Of a stretch of 32,644 nt of DNA, positions 27,301 to 32,644 are shown piece after piece. Each line of letters starts with the position of its first letter. Position 1 is the first letter of the stretch. The notes under the pieces were generated by a model. The model had not been told where the DNA came from. It ran no database searches and worked only from the letters and a program-made list of their open reading frames with translations. This DNA is from an uncultured Steroidobacter sp. (GTDB lineage: Bacteria; Pseudomonadota; Gammaproteobacteria; Steroidobacterales; Steroidobacteraceae). The DNA lies in contig CAMLEO010000047.1 of NCBI GenBank assembly GCA_946478975.1, positions 1 through 32,644 of the forward strand, read 5' to 3'. Made by a program: the position numbers and the translations under genes.

Positions 27301-30300
27301 GCACGGCCACGGGTGCCGATGTGGTCGTCGACGCATCGGGTGCGAACCGGATCGCGATCGATGGCGCGGAGTTCTCGAATATCTGGCTCACGCGTTCGGG
27401 CAACGATCTGCGCATCGGCGTGATTGGGGGCACGACCAGCATCACCATACAAAATTATTACGCGTCGAGCACGCCGACGCGCGTGCGCGAGGTCATGCTT
27501 CAGGGCAGCTCGCTGTTCACCGCCTATTCCGAACCTTTGATCGCGGCCATGACGGCGTGGACGCAGGCCAACGGCGGCGCGACGCCAACCTCGATACCGC
27601 CCGCCATCGCTTCAATGCTCGGGACTTACTGGCACGCGGCGGGGCAGGCCAGCCCGACCGTCGTCGATCAAACATTGTCGGTGAACGAAGATACGCCGCT
27701 GACAGGATCGGTCGGCGCGGTTGATCACGATGAAAACATCGTATCGTACGGCGTTGAAGCCCAACCGACGCGCGGCTCGATCACTCTCAACACCACGACG
27801 GGCAATTGGACCTACACGCCCGGCGCGAACCTGTACGGTCAGGACCGCTTCCAGATCGTCGTCACCGATGCGAACAACAATCGCAGCGTTCAGACCGTGA
27901 CGGTCAATGTGACATCGGTGAACGACGCACCGAGCGACATCGCGCTCACCGGCACCCTGCAGATCGAGGAACGCGATCGGCCGCCCGCGGGCACGCTGCT
28001 GACGCCGATCGTGCTCGGCACCTTGAGCGCGACCGATGTCGATTATCCGGACCCGGGCGATTTCGACGATCACGTGTTCTCGGTCGCGGATGCGCGCTTC
28101 GAGATCGTCGATGGCACGACGCTGCGGCTGCGCGCGGGCGCGGCGCTCGACTTCGAAGCGTCACCGACGGTGACGGTGGCAATCACGGTCACCGATCGCA
28201 ACGGTGCCGGACTGTCCTTCACGCGCAATTTCACATTCAACGTGCTCGATCGCGACGATTATCTCTACGGCACGCCCGGCAACGATGCGCTCACGGGGCA
28301 GGCGGGCCGCAACCTGATCTACGGCTACGCGGGCAACGATACGATCATCGGCGCGGGAGCGAACGACGATCTGGACGGCGGCGACGGCAACGATCAGATG
28401 TTCGGCTTGGGCGGCAACGATCTGCTGCTGGGTGGCCTGGGCGACGATTTGCTCGAAGGCGGCGCCGGTGTGGATGTGCTTCGCGGCGGTGACGGTGTCG
28501 ATACGATTCGCGGCCAGGATGGCGCCGATCAGTTGTTTGGCGACGCCGGGGACGATCTGCTCGAAGGCGGAAGCGGCGATGACGTACTCGACGGCGGCAC
28601 GCACAGCGACCGACTGGAAGGCGGCGATGGTGCCGACACGCTCACGGGCGGCAGCGGCGACGACTTCTTGAATGGCGGGGCCGGCGCGGATCAATTCACC
28701 GGTGGCGATGGTTTCGACACCGTGACCTACGAAACCGCGGCCGGCGGTGTGATCGTGAATGTTTCTACGACCACCGGCAGCGCCGGCGAAGCCGCTGGCG
28801 ATATTTTCAACGACGTGATCGAGCGCATCGTGGGTTCCTCTTTCGCCGATGTCATCACCGGCGGCGCGGCGAGCGAACGTCTCGAAGGCGGCGCGGGCAA
28901 CGACACCATCTACGGTGGTGCGGGCAACGACACTCTGATCGGCGGCGACGGCAACGATACGTTGGACGCGCAGTCCGGGAATGACACGCTCGATGGCGGC
29001 GCCGGCAGCGATACGCTGATCGGCGGCGACGACAGCGACACATACCTGATGGATGTCACCTCCGGCGCGGACACCATCCTCAACTACGATCCGAACGGCA
29101 CCGACATCGATGTAGTCGGTTACCAGAACCTCAACCGCACGCAACTGTGGTTCGAACGCTCGGGCAACGATTTGATCGTGTCGGTGATCGGCACGTCGGT
29201 GCGAACCACGATCCGCGACTGGTACCTGGTTGCCAGCGCCAACGATCGCGCCAATTACAAGATCGACTTCATCATCGCCGGCGACCGGGTGACGGAAACG
29301 ATCGACGCGGAGTCGCTGGTGCAGCTGATGTCCAACTACACGCCGCCGACGACACAAGCGGAGTTCGACGCGTTGCGCGCGACGCCCGCATTCAACAATC
29401 CGTGGTCACTCGCGTGGCGGCTCAACGCGCCGCCGGTCGTACCGACGCTCAACAATGTGACGATCAACGAAGATGGCACGCTGTCCCTGAGCATCAACAT
29501 TACCGACGACTTCACGCCGACCGCGGGAATCACGGTGCAGGTGCAGGCCAGCGATACAAACATCGTGAGCCCGCCGACCATCAGCGCAGCGGACAACTCG
29601 GGTGTGCGCACGTTGACGGTGAACACGCGACCGAACGCGAGCGGAGCGGTCACGATCACAGTGACGGCGACGGACGCGGGCGGGCTGGCGACGACTCGTT
29701 CCTTCCAGCTCAATGTTTCTGCTGTGGCGGATACGCCAGTCATTACCGTCGCGCAGATCGCGACCCCGACGGCGCCATTGACCAAGCCGACGCTCGACTC
29801 CGGCTCGTGGGCCATCAACCTGCAGGCGGCGCTCGTCGATCAGGACGGGTCTGAAACGTTGGAAGTGCGGGTCGCGAACGTTCCCACTGGAATCACCTTC
29901 AGCGGCGGCACCAATCTGGGCAACGGCGTGTGGAGCTTCACACCGGCGCAATTGCCTGGCTTGTTGATCCATGGCCCGTTCGATTGGTCACAGGATCTCG
30001 CCCTGTCGATTACCGCGATCTCGCGTGAGGCCAGCAACGGCAGCACCGCTACGAGCGCACCCACGCAACTCAACATCGTCATCAATGCACGGCCGACGGA
30101 TATTTCCGCCGACCGCACGCTCGCGTTCAACGAGAACACGGCGGCGGGCACTTTGCTTGCCAATTTCCTGCGGACCGATGGTGACGCCGGCGATACGGCC
30201 ACGTTCGAACTGCTGAACAACGCGGGTGGCCGCTTCGTTCTGAGCAGCAGTGGAGTGCTCACCGCGGGCAGCACGAATCTCGATTACGAAACGGCGTCGA

Positions 30301-32435
30301 GCCATACGATCACGGTGCGCGTCACGGATTCGGGCGGACTGAGCCGCACGGAAGATTTCATCGTCACCGTCAACAATGTCAATGAAGCGCCGTTCAACGT
30401 GCGCGCCGATCGCACGCTGGGCTTCAATGAGAACACCGCTGCGGGTACTGGACTCGCCTGGATTCAGGCGTCGGACCCGGAGAACAACATCGCCAGCTAC
30501 TCGCTGGTGAACGATGCCGGCGGTCGCTTTACGATGCGCTCCGATGGTTTGTTGTCCGCGGGCAGCACGCCGTTGAATTACGAGGCGGCGACAGGTCACT
30601 GGATCACCGTGCGCGTGACAGACACGGGGGGCGTGTCCACCGACCAGAATTTCTTCGTCAATGTGAATAACATCAACGAAGCGCCGGTCATCAATCCGGC
30701 GACGTTTGCAATCTATGAAGGTGCGAACGGCGGCCCCGGCAATTATCTGCACACGACCTCGGGCGACTATGCGCGTGTGACCGGCAGCGATCCGGAAGGC
30801 GCGACGTTGTCCTGGCAGGCGGTGGGTGGTGACACGAACGTCATCAGCATCGATTCGTCCGGGTATCTGCACAATCAGGGCGTGCTCGATTATGAAACGA
30901 GGCCGAGCTACAGCGTGCTCGCGCGTGCGTGGGACGGCGGCTCCGTCGGTGCCGGCAACTACACGGATCAGTGGGTCACGGTCAACACGCAGAATGTTTT
31001 AGAGAATCCGACCATCAGCATCAGCGGCACCAGCGCGCCCGGGGTTTACAACGGTTGGTCCTACGCATTCACGATCAACGGCTACGACCCGGATCTCAGC
31101 CCGGTGACGTATGAGCTCGTGTCGGGTTATGTCTATATTTACGGCATCATAGTAGAGGGTCCCTACTATTCCGAGGGCAGGGCCTGGAACGACTTTAATG
31201 ACTTGGGAACCGGCTGGACGCCTGCGACGATCGACGCCAATGGCAATGTCTACGTGGAGTACGCGTATGACTTCTTGATGGACCCCACTGGATGGTTCCA
31301 GAGAACCACAATATATGAAGCGTTCCACCTGAATGTTCGCGTGCGTGACGCGTCGGGGGCCGTGACGCAGACGATTGGCGTCACGACCACCGTCAATGGC
31401 GGCGCTCCCGTGATCGGCGCCGATGGTCCTCCGACGACCCTGCCGCCCGTCGTGCTCGATCTGGACGGCGACGGCATCGACCTGGTGTCGTTCGCCGAAT
31501 CGAATGTCACATTTCGCATGCAGCGCAATGCCCAGGCCGCCCGCACGGGTTGGGTCGGTGCGGACGATGGCGTGCTCGCGCTCGATCGCGACGGCGATGG
31601 CGCGATCACTTTCGGCGCGGAAATTTCGTTCGTCGGCGATCTCGCCGGCGCCAAGAGCGATCTCGAAGGCCTGGCCGCCTTCGATACAAATCATAACGGC
31701 TCCTTCGATGCGGGCGATGCGCGCTTTGGCGAGTTCCGCGTGTGGCGTGACTTGAATCAGGACGGTGTGAGCCAGAGCGGCGAGCTCACAACGCTGGCCG
31801 AACAAGGCATCGCATCCATCGGCCTCACTCGTTCGCTCACGGGCCGCACGCAACAAGGCAGGATCGATAACGTCATCACAGCGACGTCACAATTCACGCG
31901 CACGGATGGCACGACCGGTCTCGTTGGCGATGTCGAGCTCGCTTACGAAGATGCGGAAGGGCCGTACGCGCCTGCGACGCCGTCGGGCACGGGTGATTCC
32001 GCATCGATTGGCAACGTCGATCGCGGTGCTCACGATGAAACAAACACGGCGCTGCCCGACGCGTCACGGTCCGACGCTCCGAGCTTGCCGGCACAGAGTC
32101 CCTCCGAAGTCGCGGACCAGCCCGCACGTGCTGTGCCGGTCGCGCGTGATGGTGGTGAGAAGGACAGCCCGCGTGAGCGTCCGTGGCGCTGGTCGGATTT
32201 GCAGGGCATGGGCAGTGCGGATGAAGATTCCGATGACGCTTTCGTCACCGGTGTGCAGCCCGGCGCATTGCATGCGAGCCTGGATTCAGTGGTGCGTCGT
32301 CGCTTGCAGATGATCGAGGCCATGGCGTCGTTCGCGCCGGAAGGCGCATCGAGGCTCGAATTGCAGCCGCACCGGAAGGTGGATCAGCGGACGCTGGAAT
32401 TGCTGACGATGGTGCCGGAGGTAAGGGTGATGTAG
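21312..32435 (+). CDS. Giant RTX protein with glycine-zipper, RTX, cadherin-like and EF-hand-like modules
   Basis: A 3707-residue protein without a signal peptide, the evident substrate of the adjacent type I exporter. Residues 1-380 are unrecognised. Residues 380-517 are hydrophobic and glycine-rich, with a zipper (GSAVGTAVGAAAG, GGPIGAAIGAFVGYIVGGLI). Residues 520-826 are a linker with only eight lysines: K541, K546, K586, K587, K634, K672, K714 and K781. From 828 to 2579 come nine runs of GGxGxDxLx calcium-binding nonapeptides, about 81 units. They are interleaved with five haemolysin-associated beta domains starting at about 1035, 1300, 1656, 2023 and 2611. Cadherin/Ig-like domains fill about 2114-2317 and 2690-3240. 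An EF-hand-like module begins near D3383, with DLDGDGID, DRDGDGAI (from 3425), DTNHNGSFD (from 3458) and DLNQDGVSQ (from 3480). The tail from about 3540 is acidic and Ala/Pro/Ser-rich and should hold the uncleaved C-terminal secretion signal. AAGGA lies before the ATG. Confidence 0.93.
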   Translation: MAEPIRPPVPLTPEQRNQLNALYLDIQATPARDWFRAYQYIYNDIIGNRSDIDHNTRFWFEQAIKINQGEGNVGRFIYAYTLNGLQIAGKPSADMTVVTDDIARRVVGGVLQNGAIPDMSVILANDLVGAFDAAGIQNLGGWGGTFYYWNIARMNQDGTPYQVKENGQPMTLGESIMADPAERQLFVQTLGKTLADFSGIETLVNMVRDGDMRAAFVSLLELPTEVQDAAFAEARERSPLFRNAWRLLLGPTPEDQRDGAVFLQPIAYNPDQAQPFTPEQREQALRGIAEMLEEFGRAMRTDVDNIKRIEGYGDIGATFASSLGRALLHENAFTELSAGALLSALGRNLEQTIRNGGPVYQGQVLSHNVFDNFFENFGQALVGAGVGAISSYLTAELIEDLGLQGTVAELGQSLVSAHLSAVITAIATNKSIPEALAGVQVGNLIGNFIGAKLASELVHFDTIGGQIGSAVGTAVGAAAGAKMGLYYGSIGGPIGAAIGAFVGYIVGGLIGSLFGGTPRSGANIGWNDATERFAVSYVWSKSGGSKDAARSFATSVAELLNSVLQASGSEVADANAIRLGGYGMYKKDFVYRTGIGDSDITFRTRDANSLINHGSAIALSDLLPQMVGGDVFVKRAIAGTLRISGVNATTTGVGAEGTFDTRALLGNVSVAKDYGQYFRNAAAINALIAAEPESAFAAGWSITLATAFELGLHKRADTDWIGGWTAFLDQAAGGAIDGVAFAPSNLLLRIDATTHERRFQFVDGAGAILGDFGDTIDSAGKDVIQGTAGADTITVIGDRLSNSAGLNVNGAAGAGGQYLIEVAAAISGGAGNDTIVGGDLGNDLFGGEGNDTLVGGKLDDWIFGEAGNDRLFAGGANYQFADGDIGATAAALNTVSNGDMLDGGAGDDILYGSRGSDWLRGGDGVDTIHGGAGADIIDGGAGNDSNPDGTPRLFGGAGTDQYVFGYGSGIDVAFDEADGVEPGTSGQDSIHTRIQNIASGTVARNWAGGGDYEVDGSVKGGEDAIVFGAGIGMADLILQRSGDDLIVKLTAADSTGQRNRTGDEIVISDWFESTRRVEWLRFANGEEVRIGDISSFIVGTSASDVIIGSNESDFLYGGAGDDQLFGLDGDDFGFGGTGNDVVAGDADNDWVSGGRDDDKVMGGAGNDTVFGDDGNDQVYGGAGSDIVVGGRGDDVVVGGAGNDIIRYQRGDGRDVLIDEYVNNWEVVWQNGTYVNGYVQSNGVVTKDGVVYFDGAQWNGLYDYDQPTGTYRRHLGPVNGAMATNGGTDYLEFGVGIDIQDLMFRQAGNDLEIAITQGDVDATPFENVADRITIRDWYLAGGRTIENFVFVATGRHDIGATTLRGGSDEIDTFNGGAGSDWYTGNGGDDVINGNGGADILSGNAGSDQLRGGAGNDVLYGGEGADVLDGGAGADTIIGGASSDIASYASATGAAIGMRAFIGAAHTNTRDGAGDTYSGVEGLEGTTGADVLGGDAGQNVLRGIAGNDTLYGGAGDDIYEININHGQDVIRDQPFATEEVVNSSGALNTDLFTASWINTGAEPDEWGGFIYYYQLIVTRNGSGEEVYHSGEFDFYSPYEMPEPPGGGDWPPSGWIAGTGLATTPTATGNGAQVVREVFQNANGGSDTLEFGTDISLSDLTFARVNGGADLQITYRSGNFVTISGQNDANRAIETLHLQDGLSADLTRLVTVGQGATADADFVVGDGNGNTLQGLGGDDVISGANGNDILYGGDGDDVLEGGDGADTLDGGNDSVSAGLNPSATDQTRAYGDTIRYIRSSAAVQIDLAAATAAGGHAAGDVITTNGGVSTIENVVGSDLFGDTLRGDARANRLWGFGGADLIEGGGGADVLVGGLGDDTLRGGDGEDDLAGEDGIDILEGGNDKDLLSGGDGNDTLSGDAGDDVLSGGSGDDVLHGGADNDRLGGDAGADQLYGDAGADQLAGGDGNDTLYGGDGNDVLAGEAGNDQLYGEAGDDTFVFGTATGADVVVDASGANRIAIDGAEFSNIWLTRSGNDLRIGVIGGTTSITIQNYYASSTPTRVREVMLQGSSLFTAYSEPLIAAMTAWTQANGGATPTSIPPAIASMLGTYWHAAGQASPTVVDQTLSVNEDTPLTGSVGAVDHDENIVSYGVEAQPTRGSITLNTTTGNWTYTPGANLYGQDRFQIVVTDANNNRSVQTVTVNVTSVNDAPSDIALTGTLQIEERDRPPAGTLLTPIVLGTLSATDVDYPDPGDFDDHVFSVADARFEIVDGTTLRLRAGAALDFEASPTVTVAITVTDRNGAGLSFTRNFTFNVLDRDDYLYGTPGNDALTGQAGRNLIYGYAGNDTIIGAGANDDLDGGDGNDQMFGLGGNDLLLGGLGDDLLEGGAGVDVLRGGDGVDTIRGQDGADQLFGDAGDDLLEGGSGDDVLDGGTHSDRLEGGDGADTLTGGSGDDFLNGGAGADQFTGGDGFDTVTYETAAGGVIVNVSTTTGSAGEAAGDIFNDVIERIVGSSFADVITGGAASERLEGGAGNDTIYGGAGNDTLIGGDGNDTLDAQSGNDTLDGGAGSDTLIGGDDSDTYLMDVTSGADTILNYDPNGTDIDVVGYQNLNRTQLWFERSGNDLIVSVIGTSVRTTIRDWYLVASANDRANYKIDFIIAGDRVTETIDAESLVQLMSNYTPPTTQAEFDALRATPAFNNPWSLAWRLNAPPVVPTLNNVTINEDGTLSLSINITDDFTPTAGITVQVQASDTNIVSPPTISAADNSGVRTLTVNTRPNASGAVTITVTATDAGGLATTRSFQLNVSAVADTPVITVAQIATPTAPLTKPTLDSGSWAINLQAALVDQDGSETLEVRVANVPTGITFSGGTNLGNGVWSFTPAQLPGLLIHGPFDWSQDLALSITAISREASNGSTATSAPTQLNIVINARPTDISADRTLAFNENTAAGTLLANFLRTDGDAGDTATFELLNNAGGRFVLSSSGVLTAGSTNLDYETASSHTITVRVTDSGGLSRTEDFIVTVNNVNEAPFNVRADRTLGFNENTAAGTGLAWIQASDPENNIASYSLVNDAGGRFTMRSDGLLSAGSTPLNYEAATGHWITVRVTDTGGVSTDQNFFVNVNNINEAPVINPATFAIYEGANGGPGNYLHTTSGDYARVTGSDPEGATLSWQAVGGDTNVISIDSSGYLHNQGVLDYETRPSYSVLARAWDGGSVGAGNYTDQWVTVNTQNVLENPTISISGTSAPGVYNGWSYAFTINGYDPDLSPVTYELVSGYVYIYGIIVEGPYYSEGRAWNDFNDLGTGWTPATIDANGNVYVEYAYDFLMDPTGWFQRTTIYEAFHLNVRVRDASGAVTQTIGVTTTVNGGAPVIGADGPPTTLPPVVLDLDGDGIDLVSFAESNVTFRMQRNAQAARTGWVGADDGVLALDRDGDGAITFGAEISFVGDLAGAKSDLEGLAAFDTNHNGSFDAGDARFGEFRVWRDLNQDGVSQSGELTTLAEQGIASIGLTRSLTGRTQQGRIDNVITATSQFTRTDGTTGLVGDVELAYEDAEGPYAPATPSGTGDSASIGNVDRGAHDETNTALPDASRSDAPSLPAQSPSEVADQPARAVPVARDGGEKDSPRERPWRWSDLQGMGSADEDSDDAFVTGVQPGALHASLDSVVRRRLQMIEAMASFAPEGASRLELQPHRKVDQRTLELLTMVPEVRVM
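23793..24152 (+). repeat. RTX runs 1 and 2 (5 + 5 nonapeptides)
   Basis: Five 27-base units at 23793-23927 (residues 828-872, GGAGNDTIV to GEAGNDRLF) and five at 24018-24152 (residues 903-947, GGAGDDILY to GGAGNDSNP). They are separated by a 30-residue spacer. Each unit binds calcium in a parallel beta-roll. They are followed by the first haemolysin-associated domain at about 24414-24590. Confidence 0.9.
24606..24929 (+). repeat. RTX run 3 (12 nonapeptides)
   Basis: Twelve uninterrupted 27-base units, residues 1099-1206, from GTSASDVII to GGAGNDIIR. The second haemolysin-associated domain (from 25209) follows after an insert of about 90 residues rich in Tyr, Asn and Gly that I cannot assign. 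Confidence 0.9.
25431..25865 (+). repeat. RTX run 4 (8 + 4 nonapeptides)
   Basis: Eight units at 25431-25646 (residues 1374-1445) and four at 25758-25865 (residues 1483-1518). They are joined by the usual inter-roll linker of the type YASATGAAIG...GVEGLEG. An insert with a Pro/Gly/Trp-rich loop (PEPPGGGDWPPSGW) and the third haemolysin-associated domain (from 26277) follow. Confidence 0.9.
26475..27296 (+). repeat. RTX run 5 (5 + 17 nonapeptides)
   Basis: Five units at 26475-26609 (residues 1722-1766) and seventeen at 26838-27296 (residues 1843-1995). They are joined by an IRYIRSSAAVQIDLAAAT-type linker. The fourth haemolysin-associated domain (from residue 2023) and a cadherin-like domain (from about 2114, SVNEDTPLTGSV) follow. 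Confidence 0.9.
28269..29048 (+). repeat. RTX run 6 (17 + 8 nonapeptides)
   Basis: Seventeen units at 28269-28727 (residues 2320-2472) and eight at 28833-29048 (residues 2508-2579), with a VTYETAAGGVIVNVST-type linker between. The unit AQSGNDTLD in the second part departs from the GG start. The fifth haemolysin-associated domain (from residue 2611) follows. This is the last and most C-terminal RTX run. Confidence 0.9.
30108..30701 (+). repeat. Tandem cadherin-like domain pair (99-residue unit)
   Basis: Two adjacent copies of a 297-base unit begin at residues 2933 and 3032. Both start ADRTL-FNENTAAGT, share NAGGRF/DAGGRF, AGST-L-YE and TVRVTD, and end NVNEAP or NINEAP. They diverge in the middle. 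This pattern is typical of cadherin-like adhesive domains in large bacterial surface proteins. A third, more divergent domain follows (from about 30702). Confidence 0.8.
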
Positions 32436-32494
32436 GTGGGATGGCACTCGGCACATCCATGTGCCTCGCCCTTCGGGCGGCCTGGAAGGCCGTG

Positions 32495-32519
32495 CAAAAC
32501 GGCCATCGTGGCCGTTTTG
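32495..32519. terminator. Hairpin downstream of the RTX gene
   Basis: A perfect 11-bp inverted repeat (CAAAACGGCCA at 32495-32505, TGGCCGTTTTG at 32509-32519) with a 3-base TCG loop lies 60 bases after the RTX stop. The right arm ends in TTTTG, so it could act as an intrinsic terminator in either direction. Two smaller stems (32467-32479 and 32479-32491) precede it. Confidence 0.6.
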
Positions 32520-32566
32520 TCGAACCCACTGGCGTGAGTTCTCAATCCCAGCTCCGTGCCAAAATA

Positions 32567-32590
32567 AAAAGCCCCCGAAAGGGGGCTTTT
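32567..32590. terminator. Strong bidirectional intrinsic terminator
   Basis: A perfect 10-bp stem (AAAAGCCCCC at 32567-32576, GGGGGCTTTT at 32581-32590) is capped by a GAAA tetraloop, with an A-run on the left and a T-run on the right. This is a textbook rho-independent terminator for both strands. It closes the RTX operon about 130 bases after its last stop. Confidence 0.85.
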
Positions 32591-32606
32591 GCCCTTCCTG
32601 ATTGAG

Positions 32607-32642
32607 GGGTAACACTTCATTCCGGGCACATGGGTAACACTT
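32607..32642. repeat. Repeated GGGTAACACTT motif at the window edge
   Basis: The 11-base sequence GGGTAACACTT occurs at 32607-32617 and again at 32632-32642, 25 bases apart. Closely spaced copies of such a motif are common at ends of insertion sequences, as transposase-binding sites. No transposase is in the window, so the assignment is only a suggestion. Confidence 0.35.
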
Positions 32643-32644
32643 TC

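Noticed and set aside
23793..29048. Possible CRISPR-like arrays from the regular short repeats
   Set aside because: The period is 27 bases without unique spacers, the frame is kept throughout and the translation is the RTX nonapeptide.
28161..29357. Minus-strand open frame of 398 codons opposite RTX run 6
   Set aside because: It arises from the periodic 27-base repeats, which keep other frames open; the translation is a degenerate reflection of them.
32384..32629. Minus-strand open frame of 81 codons at the right edge
   Set aside because: It runs through two perfect terminator hairpins and the end of the RTX gene; no coding signal is visible.

Overview
This window is GC-rich chromosomal DNA, densely coded on both strands. 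The gene repertoire suggests a Gram-negative proteobacterium, most likely a gammaproteobacterium of the Steroidobacter/Xanthomonadales type: a Cpx-like envelope stress module, an OprB-type porin, a type I secretion system and a periplasmic dihaem cytochrome. The taxonomic placement is inference. No rRNA, tRNA, CRISPR array or intact transposase is visible.

Left part (1-10446). The 3' part of a MalT/LAL-type LuxR regulator is followed by an envelope-stress cassette: a Spy/CpxP-like periplasmic protein, a CpxR-like response regulator and a CpxA-like kinase. A perfect GTAAA-N5-GTAAA CpxR-box-like sequence lies in front of the first gene, which suggests autoregulation. Convergent to it is a long exported beta-propeller/dihaem cytochrome c fusion. 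Next, on the minus strand, is a tightly overlapping operon of response regulator, histidine kinase and OprB-like carbohydrate porin, with direct-repeat operator candidates in front of it.

Middle part (10447-16421). This holds a SLOG/LOG-type Rossmann protein, an exported subtilisin/sedolisin-like protease with an unusual active-site helix, a small exported NTF2-like protein, a stand-alone 5'-3' exonuclease whose stop codon overlaps that of the NTF2-like gene, and an unrecognised three-helix membrane protein.

Right part (16422-32644). This is the most interesting region. It appears to be a single type I secretion operon: HlyB-like ABC exporter, HlyD-like adaptor, HlyC-like lysine acyltransferase, a small lipoprotein, and an 11.1-kb gene for a 3707-residue RTX protein. 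The first three genes overlap by ATGA junctions and the rest are separated by 1-6 bases. The giant protein has an unrecognised N-terminus, a glycine-zipper membrane segment, about 81 RTX nonapeptides in nine runs, five RTX-associated beta domains, several cadherin/Ig-like domains, an EF-hand-like calcium module and a C-terminal tail. The dedicated acyltransferase together with the zipper suggests a lipid-activated, membrane-active RTX toxin grafted onto an adhesin-like scaffold. The order B-D-C-lipoprotein-A is unlike the classical C-A-B-D order. No TolC gene is present. A strong bidirectional terminator closes the operon, and a repeated GGGTAACACTT motif at the right edge may mark the start of a mobile element.
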